From CAYJLF01 sp964371055 (GTDB lineage Bacteria > Eisenbacteria > RBG-16-71-46 > CAIMUX01): 64,000 bases of DNA. The notes below the pieces were generated by a model that saw only the letters and a list, made by a program, of their open reading frames with translations, was not told the DNA's origin and made no database searches. Both the position numbers and the translations under genes were made by a program. Shown piece by piece: positions 1 to 8,637 of this stretch (its first letter is position 1; each line of letters begins with the position of its first letter). The stretch is from the NCBI GenBank assembly GCA_964371055.1, contig CAYJLF010000001.1:372001-436000 (forward strand), written 5' to 3'.

Positions 1-2
1 CG

Positions 3-476
3 ATTGCCGGCGCGCTCAACGCGGGAGGCGTTCGCTATCTCGTCGTCGGCGGATTGGCCGTGGTCGCTCATGGTCACGGACGGATGACCCATGATCTGGA
101 TCTGGTGATCTCCCTCGATCGCGACAACGTTCTCCATGCATTCGCCGCCCTGAGCGGCCTGGGCTACCAGCCACGGGTTCCGGTCACCGCGGAGGCGTTC
201 GCCGATCCCGATCAACGGCGCCGCTGGATCGAGGAGAAGGGGATGACCGTGCTGAACCTCTACTCCGAGACCCATCGAACCACACCGATCGATCTGTTCG
301 TGACCGAGCCGTTCGACTTCGAAACGGCCTATGCGAGCTCGATCGAGGCGGAGATCGAGGGAACTCTCTTCCGCTACGTCGATCTTCAGACCCTGATCCG
401 CATGAAGGAGGCAGCCGGCCGGCCCCTCGACCTGGACGATGTCCTCCACCTGAGGTTGCTGGACGATGAAGCGTGA
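3..476 (+). CDS. nucleotidyltransferase (AbiEii/MNT-like), 5' end outside window
   Basis: The reading frame is already open at the window edge, so the true start lies upstream; the first ATG-like codon inside the window is a TTG at 54 within a conserved block and is not the start. Visible residues include the glycine-rich VVGGLAVVAHG segment followed by RMTHDLDLVI, the typical GG...R.T.DLD signature of minimal nucleotidyltransferases, with the two Asp as expected metal ligands. Such proteins transfer a nucleotide to a protein or RNA and often act as toxins or antitoxins in two-gene modules. The stop overlaps the start of a 63-aa partner gene by 11 nt, which fits a two-component module. Function as toxin or antitoxin is inference; the fold assignment is fairly secure. 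Confidence 0.7.
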   Translation: MAGALNAGGVRYLVVGGLAVVAHGHGRMTHDLDLVISLDRDNVLHAFAALSGLGYQPRVPVTAEAFADPDQRRRWIEEKGMTVLNLYSETHRTTPIDLFVTEPFDFETAYASSIEAEIEGTLFRYVDLQTLIRMKEAAGRPLDLDDVLHLRLLDDEA

Positions 477-657
477 GCCGCGGGCAGTCCCGTCCGCTGA
501 TGCGGACTGGCAGAGTGACTGGGAGAGCGGGCGGCGTTGCCAGCTCCGCCGCTTTCGCGACCTGCCCATGATCGAGAAGTTCCGTGCGGTCGAGGAGATG
601 TGTCGACTGGCCCGGATGCTCGCGGACGCGCGCTCGAGACGGATCAGGGAACGATGA
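466..657 (+). CDS. small protein overlapping the nucleotidyltransferase gene
   Basis: A 63-aa charged, Arg/Glu-rich protein that starts inside the last codons of the upstream nucleotidyltransferase gene, implying translational coupling. The C-terminal half (RRFRDLPMIEKFRAVEEMCR and following residues) looks like one amphipathic helix pair. I do not recognise a family. By position it could be the antitoxin or regulatory partner of the nucleotidyltransferase. It contains no obvious DNA-binding motif or membrane segment. Confidence 0.5.
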   Translation: MKREPRAVPSADADWQSDWESGRRCQLRRFRDLPMIEKFRAVEEMCRLARMLADARSRRIRER

Positions 658-699
658 CACGTCGTCCGTATCCGAGAAGCAGCCGCAGGAGGTCATAGC

Positions 700-1770
700 A
701 TGCCCGATGCGATCCGGTCCTTCCCCTTCGCCGCCATCGTCGGCCAGGATCTCCTGAAGACGGTCTACCTCGCCAACATCGTCGATCCCCTGATCGGCGG
801 CCTTCTGATCTCCGGGGCCAAGGGAACCGGCAAGAGCACCATCGTCCACGCCGTCCAGGGGCTTCTGCCCGACCATGAGGTCGTGGACGGATGTCCCTTC
901 CAGTGCGATCCCGACCGGCCGGAGCGCTTCTGCTCCCTCTGCCGCGAGCGCGACACGCACCCGCGGAAACCGGCGTCGATGCGGATACTCACCCTCCCGT
1001 TGAGCTGCACCGAGGATCGCCTGATCGGCAGCCTCGACATCGAGGCGCTGCTGCGCGACGGGACGCGGCGCGTGCATCCGGGCCTGCTGGGGGAGGCGCA
1101 CCGGAACCTCCTCTACGTCGACGAGGTGAACCTGCTCCCCGACCATCTGGTCGATGACATCCTCGATGTCGCCGCCAGCCACTGGAACCGGATCGAGCGG
1201 GAGGGAGTCTCGATCGCCCACCCGGCCGAGTTCGTCCTGGTCGGCACCATGAACCCCGAGGAGGGAGACCTCCGGCCGCAGATCCTGGACCGCTTTCCGC
1301 TCTCGGCCCGGATCACCACGATCCACGATCCGGCGCAGCGCGCCGAGATCGTGCGCCGCAACCTCGCATTCGAACTCGATCCCCGCGCGCTGCACCAGCG
1401 TTTCGCGCCCGACACGGCGCGCCGGCGCGAGGCGATCGTCGAGGGGCGGCAGCGGCTGGCCTCGATCCCGATCGACGACGACCTGCTCCTCGGCATCGCG
1501 ACCTCCTGCGCGGCGCTCAAGGTGGACGGGCAGCGTCCCGACATCGTCATCGCGCGGACGGCGCGCGCCATCGCCGCGCTGGCCGGGAGAGAGAGGATCC
1601 TCGCCGACGACGTGCTGATCGCCGCCGAGGCGGCCCTGGGCCACCGCACGCGGGACGGCGGACTTCTCGAGCCCCCGGCCGCCGAAGAGGTCCGCTCGCA
1701 GTTCGCGGGCGCCGAGCCGCTCGCCCGGCGGAAGACCGAGAGCTCACCGGCAAAAAAAGCGGAACGCTGA
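700..1770 (+). CDS. magnesium-chelatase subunit I-like AAA+ ATPase
   Basis: A 356-aa AAA+ protein of the ChlI/BchI type. Walker A is GAKGTGKST (about residues 40-48), Walker B is LLYVDEVNLL, and the sensor region reads GTMNPEEGDLRPQILDRF. Between them is a Cys-rich insert with CPFQC and CSLC, common in this branch. In Mg- or Co-chelatases this subunit forms a hexameric ring that, with a VWA subunit D, drives metal insertion by subunit H. A VWA protein follows directly, so the pair forms an I/D-like motor. No ChlH/CobN homologue is in the window, so the substrate is unknown and a MoxR-VWA-like role in protein or cofactor maturation is also possible. The start at 700 has an upstream GCAGGAGG ribosome site. 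Confidence 0.8.
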   Translation: MPDAIRSFPFAAIVGQDLLKTVYLANIVDPLIGGLLISGAKGTGKSTIVHAVQGLLPDHEVVDGCPFQCDPDRPERFCSLCRERDTHPRKPASMRILTLPLSCTEDRLIGSLDIEALLRDGTRRVHPGLLGEAHRNLLYVDEVNLLPDHLVDDILDVAASHWNRIEREGVSIAHPAEFVLVGTMNPEEGDLRPQILDRFPLSARITTIHDPAQRAEIVRRNLAFELDPRALHQRFAPDTARRREAIVEGRQRLASIPIDDDLLLGIATSCAALKVDGQRPDIVIARTARAIAALAGRERILADDVLIAAEAALGHRTRDGGLLEPPAAEEVRSQFAGAEPLARRKTESSPAKKAER

Positions 1771-1874
1771 GCGCGGGCGGCGCCATCTCCATCCTCCCCG
1801 CGCGACGCGAGGGGCCGTGGAGGCGGCTCCTGCGCCAGCTGCGCCTGCTGCCGCCACGGCCGCGCGTTCCGATC

Positions 1875-2921
1875 GTGCTTCCCCCGGGCACAGCGACGGG
1901 CGAGCCCGGGAAGGCTCCCGGCGACACGGGCGTCCTCGTACCCTTCACTCCCGCCTTCGTGCGCGCCGCGGGGTCGCTCCTGCAAAGCCTCATCCGCCGG
2001 ATCCGCCACGCCGCCCGCGGCGCGCGACGCGGACGGCGCCGCCGCACCGTCGCGAACCCGACCACCGGCCGCAACATCAGGCTGGCCCCTTACCGGCCGG
2101 CGGAGAACCTCCTGGCTCCGCTGCCGACCGTGCTCGAAGCGGTGCGCAACCAGAGGCCGCGCGCCGGCTCGCGCCTGCGCATCGAGCGCGCCGATCTAAG
2201 GGGCTGGAGCAAGGCCGAGCGAGAGAGCCTGACCCTGATCCTGCTGGTCGATGTCAGCCGCTCGACGGTCCACTACGTCGGAGTCTTCGCCGAACTCCTC
2301 CGATCGCTCGCCTCTCACTTCCAGCGCAATCGTGATCGGATGGGGCTGGTTTCGATCCAGGGACGGCAGGCGGTGGTGCTCCATCACCCGACGCACAACT
2401 ATAGGATCGTGACCCGGCATCTCGCGCGCCTGACCTTCCGCGGCGAGACCCCGCTGGGGGACGGCCTGCAGAAGGCGCTCACCGTGGGGCGGATGGAGAG
2501 GTTCAAGAACCCGGGCTCGCAATCTCTGGTCATGCTCCTGAGCGATTGCTGTCCCGAACCGATCCTGCCGGGCGAGATCGATCCCTTCGACCAGCCGGCC
2601 TACCGCGACGCGCGGGTCGCGGCGGCACACTATGCGCGGGACGCGGTGCAGCTTCTCGTCCTGCAGGTGACACCACCGCCCGCGCCCCTGGCGGGACAGC
2701 GCCGAGGCCCGACGCCGGGTGATCGTCTCGCGGAGGCTTTGGTCGCGGCCTCGCGGGGACGTCTCCTGCGTCTGCCGCACCGCGAGGACGGGCGCCTCTC
2801 GCGCCGCCAGCTCGACCGCGTGCTGGTCGCGGTCGAATCGATGTTCGACGGCGGGGCGCGCGGCGCCATGGACTGGCAGAAGTCAGGCCAGGCCGGCATG
2901 ACTCCCGACATCGGGCGGTGA
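1875..2921 (+). CDS. VWA-domain protein, chelatase subunit D-like
   Basis: About 348 aa from a GTG at 1875; the same frame stays open back to the end of the ATPase gene and encodes plausible protein there (arginine/leucine-rich), so the true start may lie near 1767 and overlap the upstream gene. A VWA domain begins near residue 110: LILLVDVSRST contains the metal-ion-dependent adhesion site DxSxS, followed by GETPLGDGLQ and a later MLLSDCC strand. The basic proline/arginine-rich N-terminal half resembles the linker of Mg-chelatase subunit D. It is expected to dock on the ring of the adjacent ATPase. It ends 37 nt from the convergent kinase gene. Confidence 0.72.
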   Translation: MLPPGTATGEPGKAPGDTGVLVPFTPAFVRAAGSLLQSLIRRIRHAARGARRGRRRRTVANPTTGRNIRLAPYRPAENLLAPLPTVLEAVRNQRPRAGSRLRIERADLRGWSKAERESLTLILLVDVSRSTVHYVGVFAELLRSLASHFQRNRDRMGLVSIQGRQAVVLHHPTHNYRIVTRHLARLTFRGETPLGDGLQKALTVGRMERFKNPGSQSLVMLLSDCCPEPILPGEIDPFDQPAYRDARVAAAHYARDAVQLLVLQVTPPPAPLAGQRRGPTPGDRLAEALVAASRGRLLRLPHREDGRLSRRQLDRVLVAVESMFDGGARGAMDWQKSGQAGMTPDIGR

Positions 2922-2957
2922 AAGAGGCGCGAACGGCCGGTCGAGGCGAGCTCCAGC

Positions 2958-5900
2958 CTACTCCGCCGCGAACCGGACGGCCTGATCGAGCGTCATCGCC
3001 CGACCCTCGGCCAGTGCTGCCGCCAGCGGCCGCTCCCCCAGACTCTCGCGCAGTTGCCCCAGCATCCGCTCCTCTTCCTCCCGCTCGGCCGGAGAGGCGG
3101 CCAGGCCGCGCACCCCGCGCAGGACTTCGACCGCGCCATGGAGCACGGCGGCCTCGCGCGGGCGTTGTTCGTCGAGGCAGAGGCCCACGAAGCGGGAAAG
3201 AGTCCGGACCATGGCTCCCTCGCTCTGCATCTGCCGAAGATGCTGCAGTTCCTCGAGAGAGTGTACGCGCGCTTCCGCCAGCCGTCCCTCGGCGCGGCAG
3301 GTCTCGGCCAGAGTTCCGAGAGTCCGCGCCAACGCGAAACGGTCGCCGGTGCCGCGCATCAGGGCGATCGCCTCATCCGCGCGCCGGCGCGCCCCCGGGA
3401 GATCGTTCCGCTCCCGCGCGCAGGTGGCGAGGTTCGCCAGCACGGTCGCGGCGTTCGCGAGATCGCCCGCCCGGCGAAAGAACGCCAGGGCCTCCAGGTA
3501 GTAGCGCTCCGCCTCGTCGAGAAGACCCTGCCGGCCCGACACCGCGCCCAGATTGGTCAGAAGGAAGGGAACTCCGAGCGTGTTGCCCATCCGTCGCCGC
3601 ACGTCGAGCGCCTGCTCCAGGTGAGCCCTCGCCTCCTCGAGGCGCCCACTGCTGCTGAGGAGCGTGCCGAGAGTTCCGTGCACGGTGGCGAGGCCTTCCT
3701 CGTCGCCGGTCTCCTCGAGGATCACCGCCGCATCGAGACACATCGCCTCCGCCTCGGGAAGCCGGCCGAGTTGCCAGGCGAGGCTCGAGGCGCCGATCAG
3801 CGCCCGACCGCGCAGGCGGTCCCGCTCCGGTCGGGCCTCGAGCAGCCGCGTGAAGTACTCCATCCCCTCCCGGAGATAGCCGCGAACGAACCAGAAGCGG
3901 CGGACCACGAGAGCGAGTTCGAGCCCAAATGCAGGGTCCCCTCCGGGAAGCAACGACCGATCGAGCGCAACGCGGTTGTTGTCATGAGCCTGCTCCAGCC
4001 GCGCGATCCAGGTGTCCTGCTGCGCTCCGAGCAGACCGGGCATCGACCCGCGCGTCAGCGCCAGGAAGTGGTCGCCGTGCCGTCGGTCGACGAGCGCGGT
4101 CTCGCCCGCCCGGCGGAGGCGGTCTCGCGCATCCTCTCGCATCATCTCCAGCAGCCGGAAGCGGGTCCCCGCCTCTTCGGCGGACGCCGGCGCCCCGTCG
4201 ACCGGAAGGATCGCTTCGACCATCGACTGATCGACCAGTCGCTCCAGGGCGTCGACGATCGGGGCCCCCAGGACCGTATGCTCTGATTCGTCCCCGGGCT
4301 CGTCCGCGCAGATCCGCTCCGCATCCTCCAGCGCAAACGTTCCGGAGAAGGTCGAGAGCCGGCGCCAGAGCACCTGTTCGGCGGAGGACAACAGGTCGTG
4401 GCTGAAGGAGACGGCGGCCTCGAGCGTGCGATGGGATGAGATCCCGGCCTCTCCCGAGGCAGAGACCAGACCGATGCTCCGATCGAGACGCGACGCCAGT
4501 TCTTCGACGCTCAGACTCCGCACGCGCGCCGCCGCCAGTTCCAGGGCGAGCGGGATCCCGTCCAGACGGCGACAGATGCGCGCCACCGCGGCGGCGTTGG
4601 CCGCAGTCAGCCGGAACCCCGGACGGACGCGGTGGGCCCGATCGACGAAGAGACGCACCGCCTCGTGCTGCGCGATGCCGGGATCCCCTTCCGCGCCGTC
4701 GCGGGGCGCGACGGGGAGATCCAGCGGAGGCACCGGAAAGATCCGCTCGCCCCGCGCTCCCAGTCGCTCGCGACTGGTGGCGAGAAGGCGCGCGTGCGGA
4801 CACCGGTCTGCGATCCGCCGGGCCAGGCTCTCGGCGGCCGGCCGCAGGTGCTCGCAGTTATCGAGCACCACCAGGCGGTGGGACGGCCCGAGGAGTTCGA
4901 GCAGGAGTTCGACGTCGTCCCTTTCCTTCGACTCCGTCTGGCCCAGCGCGCGCAGGACCGAAGGGGCCATCCGCGCAGGCGAGGAGAGGGGGGCGAGGTC
5001 GACCCAGCAGACGCCATCCGCGAACCCGGACGCGGCCTCGACCGCCACCTCGAGCGCCAGCCTCGACTTGCCGCAGCCGGCGGGACCGATCAGCGTGACC
5101 AGGCGGTGACGCACCAGATCCTGGCGGATCGCCGCGCGTTCCCGTGTCCGGCCGATGAAGCTCGTGCCGGGGTGCGGCAGCCCCGCCGGAATCGACCGGG
5201 GCGCTCCCACCCGCTCTGCGCGGTGCCATCCTCCACTCTCCGTGCCGGCGAAGGCCGCGGCCAGCGCCTCCTCCATCTCCGCGGCATGCTGAAAGCGCGC
5301 AGCGGGATCGGCTTCGAGCGCGCGCATCACCGTCTCGGCGTAGAGCGACGGAAGATCGGGCCGCAGTTCCCCGAGAGGAGCGATCGTCCGATCCCGGTGC
5401 TGTCGCATCAACTGCGGTCGGGTCCACGCCTCGATCGGATAGCGGCCGCTCGCGAGGCGGTAGCAGAGCACGCCCACCGCATAGAGGTCGGAAAAGACGG
5501 TCCCCTCGCCGCCCCGCAGAAGTTCCGGCGCCATCACGAGCGGAGTGCCGACGGTGATGGTGCGCTCCGGCAGGGGGCTGGGGTCGGACCCCCGTGGCGT
5601 CCGCCGGACCGCCGATCCCGCCCCGAAGTCCATCAGGACCAGGCGCCCGTCTCTCTCCAGCATGACGTTCGCCGCCTTGATGTCGCCATGGACCAGCCCG
5701 GCCGCGTGCACCGCGCCGACGGCGCGGCAGAGGTCGAGGACGATCGAGGCGAGGTCGGTTGCGGGTAGCGGCCCCTCCGAACGCAATTGCTCCTCGAGCG
5801 TGCGCCCGTGGATGAAGTCGGTCCAGATCCCGGCCCGCCCGTCATGCGCCTCCACGCCGTAGACCGTGAGCACGTTCGGATGGCGCACGCGGGCGAGGCG

Positions 5901-6278
5901 TCGCGCCTCCTCGAGATGGGAAAGATACTCCGCCGCGCGGCGCGAACGCTTCCGTCTGAGTTTCAGGGCCACCTCGCGCTGCAGCACCGGGTCGAACGCG
6001 CGGAAGACCTCGCCGAAACTCCCCTCGCCGATCCGTTCGAGCGCGCGGAGCGATCCCCAGGTGAAGAGTTCCGACGGCGCGTCGTTCGAGCGCGATTCCG
6101 GGCGCGATCCCGACGACGAGTCCAGCGCCGAGTCCGCCAGCGTCTGCAACTGCCGCAACCGTTCGATCGCCCCCTTGAGGCCGGGGTGGGTCTGCTCCAG
6201 CGCCTCCCAGTCGACGGGACGCCCGTCGGTGATCGCCCGAGCCACCTCTTCCAGCGGGTGGACGGCGCGCTTCTTCAT
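2958..6278 (-). CDS. Ser/Thr kinase-STAND ATPase-TPR regulator
   Basis: A 1106-aa three-part signalling protein. The N-terminal Hanks-type kinase (about residues 75-340) has the glycine loop GEGSFGEV, VALK lysine, catalytic loop HGDIKAANVML (HGD rather than HRD), DFG and an APE-like MAPELL. A STAND/NB-ARC-type NTPase follows, introduced by SFIGRTRERAAIR with Walker A GPAGCGKS (about 398-405) and a Walker B-like VVLDNCEHL. The last third (about 770-1080) is tetratricopeptide repeats. No membrane segment is seen, so it should be cytoplasmic. It lies 37 nt downstream of an ECF sigma gene on the same strand; such pairs are known where the kinase controls the sigma factor by phosphorylation, which is the likely role here. 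Confidence 0.88.
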   Translation of the reverse strand: MKKRAVHPLEEVARAITDGRPVDWEALEQTHPGLKGAIERLRQLQTLADSALDSSSGSRPESRSNDAPSELFTWGSLRALERIGEGSFGEVFRAFDPVLQREVALKLRRKRSRRAAEYLSHLEEARRLARVRHPNVLTVYGVEAHDGRAGIWTDFIHGRTLEEQLRSEGPLPATDLASIVLDLCRAVGAVHAAGLVHGDIKAANVMLERDGRLVLMDFGAGSAVRRTPRGSDPSPLPERTITVGTPLVMAPELLRGGEGTVFSDLYAVGVLCYRLASGRYPIEAWTRPQLMRQHRDRTIAPLGELRPDLPSLYAETVMRALEADPAARFQHAAEMEEALAAAFAGTESGGWHRAERVGAPRSIPAGLPHPGTSFIGRTRERAAIRQDLVRHRLVTLIGPAGCGKSRLALEVAVEAASGFADGVCWVDLAPLSSPARMAPSVLRALGQTESKERDDVELLLELLGPSHRLVVLDNCEHLRPAAESLARRIADRCPHARLLATSRERLGARGERIFPVPPLDLPVAPRDGAEGDPGIAQHEAVRLFVDRAHRVRPGFRLTAANAAAVARICRRLDGIPLALELAAARVRSLSVEELASRLDRSIGLVSASGEAGISSHRTLEAAVSFSHDLLSSAEQVLWRRLSTFSGTFALEDAERICADEPGDESEHTVLGAPIVDALERLVDQSMVEAILPVDGAPASAEEAGTRFRLLEMMREDARDRLRRAGETALVDRRHGDHFLALTRGSMPGLLGAQQDTWIARLEQAHDNNRVALDRSLLPGGDPAFGLELALVVRRFWFVRGYLREGMEYFTRLLEARPERDRLRGRALIGASSLAWQLGRLPEAEAMCLDAAVILEETGDEEGLATVHGTLGTLLSSSGRLEEARAHLEQALDVRRRMGNTLGVPFLLTNLGAVSGRQGLLDEAERYYLEALAFFRRAGDLANAATVLANLATCARERNDLPGARRRADEAIALMRGTGDRFALARTLGTLAETCRAEGRLAEARVHSLEELQHLRQMQSEGAMVRTLSRFVGLCLDEQRPREAAVLHGAVEVLRGVRGLAASPAEREEEERMLGQLRESLGERPLAAALAEGRAMTLDQAVRFAAE

Positions 6279-6315
6279 GGCTGACTGCTCCCGCCGGGCC
6301 GGCTCGACCTCTGCT

Positions 6316-6930
6316 TCATGCGGAGTGCCTCCGACCGGACCCGTCGTCCATCCTCTCGGCGAGCCGCACCAGGCCGCGCGCGATCTTCATCCGGACGGCG
6401 TTGGGCGAGGGCGCCCCCACCGCGCGCGCGATCTCCGCGTGCCCGAACCCGAACTCGAGGCGCAGGATGACCGCCTGCTGCTGATCCTCCGGCAGAGTCT
6501 CGAGCGCCGCCTCGTAGGCCGAGACGGCATCGCGTCCCAGCGTCCGCTCCAGGAGCGCCGGTCGGTCCTCCGGCAGGTCCTCCGGCAGCTCCTCCCGGCC
6601 GGGCCGGCGCGCGACGCGCCGCAACTCCTCGCGGATGGCATTCCGCAGGATCTGGTGGAGATAGGCCAGGAAGGCGCCTTCCCGGCGCGGATCGAATTCG
6701 CGGACACGCCCGAGGGCGCGCACCATCGTCACTTGGACGAGGTCATCGGTGTCGGCCAGGTCCCGCGCGCGAGCGGGCAGCCGTCCGTGCGCCCACCGCT
6801 GCAGCGAGGGGAGAAACCGCGCGAAGAGCTCCTCGCGCGCCGCGTCGTCTCCGGAGTGGATCCGGTGGATCAGGGTGCGCGTGGAGGCCAGGCGGCCACG
6901 CCCCTCGAGGTTCGATCCACCCTTGGACAA
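6316..6930 (-). CDS. ECF-type RNA polymerase sigma factor
   Basis: A 204-aa sigma-70 family protein. Region 2 is seen in DLADTDDLVQVTMVRALGRV and following FLAYLHQILRNAIREELRR; region 4 is the helix-turn-helix GFGHAEIARAVGAPSPNAVRMKIARG. The TTG start at 6930 follows GGAGGAGAGGAC; a shorter start near the conserved LASTRTLIHRIHSGDDAAREE is possible. It belongs to the ECF groups found in Planctomycetes/Acidobacteria-type genomes next to Ser/Thr kinases, and the next gene is exactly such a kinase. No anti-sigma gene is adjacent, so control by phosphorylation is the likely mode. Confidence 0.87.
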   Translation of the reverse strand: MSKGGSNLEGRGRLASTRTLIHRIHSGDDAAREELFARFLPSLQRWAHGRLPARARDLADTDDLVQVTMVRALGRVREFDPRREGAFLAYLHQILRNAIREELRRVARRPGREELPEDLPEDRPALLERTLGRDAVSAYEAALETLPEDQQQAVILRLEFGFGHAEIARAVGAPSPNAVRMKIARGLVRLAERMDDGSGRRHSA

Positions 6931-7041
6931 GTCCTCTCCTCCGTCCCCCAGAAGAGCGCCGAATGCGGGCTTGGCTTACCGTTGCGGAGCATCATACCCG
7001 CGAACGGGAGAGGCTGCGCCATGGGACGGACGGCCCGCGAC

Positions 7042-7833
7042 TCAGCGATACCGATCCTTCACCCGCCCCCAGCTCGTCGCCTCGGTCGGGACCGGCTCAC
7101 ATGGATTCGGATCGCAGCCCGTGCCCGGTCCCAGCCAGGTGCCACCCGCCTCCGCACAGGATGCCGCGAGCATCACCTGGCACAAGCCGTCGGGGAGACA
7201 GCAGGCGCCGACCGGAGGACCGAAGCAGTGGGTGGTCCCCGGAAGGCCAAAGCCGATCGAACTGAACGCCAGGATCGGATCGACCTGGGGCGGCACGGCA
7301 TCATCGACGAAGACACTCTCCTGTACCGGGTGCGGCGCGGTGCTCCAGATGCCGTCGCACTCGTAGCTGTAGCCGCCCAGCCAGTAGACCTCACTGATCA
7401 GAGCCGTCTTGACCGTGCCGAAGGAGATCCCGACCCCGCCCCCGTTCGCGTAGGGCCAGCCCCCCTGCGCGATCTCGAAGTCGTGCGCCGGATCAGGCAG
7501 TCCCCAGTAGAGCACATAGGCGCTTCCACTCACCGCAGAGCCGAAAGTAAGAGCCTTCAGCCGCGGGCTGCTGGCGTCCGGGAAGGCCGCGTAGACCCGA
7601 AAGGCGCGATACTCGTAGCTTCCGAGGGGACAGGGCATCTCGTTGTCGGTCTCCTCGCAGGTCGCAGGCGGATCCCCCGGCGGTGGCGGCAACTGGTTCC
7701 ACGAGGTGAAGTTGTAACCGGTGTCGTGGACGATCAGGACTCCGCCGAAGTTGGGCCCGGCGGCGCCGGGGATCGGCTGGAGCAGCAGGATCGTGAACGC
7801 GAGGCCGAGGACAGCGGCACGTTTCGGGTTCAT
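7042..7833 (-). CDS. secreted protein with C-terminal EATSWGRVK tail
   Basis: A 263-aa exported protein; the signal peptide is MNPKRAAVLGLAFTILLLQP ending near AAG. The ATG at 7833 is preferred over the GTG at 7839 because GGAGG lies 8 nt upstream. The body is a beta-rich domain of unknown function. Near the C-terminus is a Cys module (GACCLPDGLC, SCAEAGGTWLG, CDPNPC), widespread in secreted proteins of Planctomycetes and Eisenbacteria-like genomes. The last residues are PTEATSWGRVKDRYR; a near-identical tail ends the protein at 40961-41659, suggesting a shared sorting or anchoring signal. Function is unknown. Confidence 0.72.
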   Translation of the reverse strand: MNPKRAAVLGLAFTILLLQPIPGAAGPNFGGVLIVHDTGYNFTSWNQLPPPPGDPPATCEETDNEMPCPLGSYEYRAFRVYAAFPDASSPRLKALTFGSAVSGSAYVLYWGLPDPAHDFEIAQGGWPYANGGGVGISFGTVKTALISEVYWLGGYSYECDGIWSTAPHPVQESVFVDDAVPPQVDPILAFSSIGFGLPGTTHCFGPPVGACCLPDGLCQVMLAASCAEAGGTWLGPGTGCDPNPCEPVPTEATSWGRVKDRYR

Positions 7834-7869
7834 ATGCACGCCCTCCCGATCAGTTATGACGGATCGGGG

Positions 7870-8577
7870 TCAGCTTCGCAGGAAGTGCCCCGTCACGCCA
7901 TAGATCCAAAGTGCGGCCGAGACGACGATCCCGGCCAGTCCCGCCGGCCGCAGCGCGCTGACCTGCAGCGCATCGGCCTGCCGCGCCGGGGAAGCGGCAC
8001 GATCCCGCCACCGCGCTCCCAGGCGGGCGCCCAGAGGCGTCATGACGGCGCAGCCGATCGCCGCGAGACTGCCGGCCACACCGACGTGCTGCGCCGCGCC
8101 GACGAACCCCTTCTCGAGCCAGTACTCCGACCGGAATCCGTAGACCATCGCGAGGATGAAGAAGAGATGCCCGAGGTAGCAGGCAACGACACCCCGCAGT
8201 ACGAGGAGAGGAACCGAGGCCTGGCCGTTGCGGGCCCAACCTTCGTACCCGGTCGCGCCCCTCTGCCGCACAGAGTGGCTGCCGATCGCCCAGGCGGCAT
8301 CGAAGGAGACGCCTAGAAGCGCGATCGCACTCAGGTGGCAGGCGAAAAAGGGAACGTTGATCAACTTGTACAGCATGGCGAGAAGCCCGATCACGGTCGC
8401 GGAGCCGGTCCACGGCACGAAGCTCCGCGCGGCGGCGAGCAGGAAGAAGGCGATGGCGGTGAGGTAGACCGAGGCGTAGGGCACGCTCGCAGTGTAGAGC
8501 GCATCACCCAGCACTGCCTCCGAGATCCCCCAAAGCCCGCTGAAGAGCAGAATCGCCAGCAGATGTTCCTTCTTCAT
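7870..8577 (-). CDS. integral membrane protein, unknown
   Basis: A 235-aa hydrophobic protein with about six predicted membrane segments, starting MKKEHLLAILLFSGLWGISE; the start has GGAGG 7 nt upstream. The pattern of short helices with small polar motifs (KLINVPFFACHLSAIALLG) recalls substrate-binding components of energy-coupling-factor transporters, but I cannot assign it. It begins 60 nt after the CQLGCF protein gene and probably belongs to the AOR/NuoEFG operon, so a role in uptake of a metal or cofactor needed there (tungstate, molybdate or a pterin precursor) is a guess from context only. Confidence 0.65.
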   Translation of the reverse strand: MKKEHLLAILLFSGLWGISEAVLGDALYTASVPYASVYLTAIAFFLLAAARSFVPWTGSATVIGLLAMLYKLINVPFFACHLSAIALLGVSFDAAWAIGSHSVRQRGATGYEGWARNGQASVPLLVLRGVVACYLGHLFFILAMVYGFRSEYWLEKGFVGAAQHVGVAGSLAAIGCAVMTPLGARLGARWRDRAASPARQADALQVSALRPAGLAGIVVSAALWIYGVTGHFLRS

Positions 8578-8637
8578 TCCGAGTCCTCCCTCGCTCCGGT
8601 GACTGCGTGCGGGATGAGCATACCGCGGCTCTGCGCC

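Noticed and set aside
184..1644. A 486-codon minus-strand open frame over the nucleotidyltransferase and ATPase genes
   Set aside because: Both plus-strand genes have clear motifs; the minus frame has none and an Arg/Gly-rich composition typical of GC-rich antisense frames.
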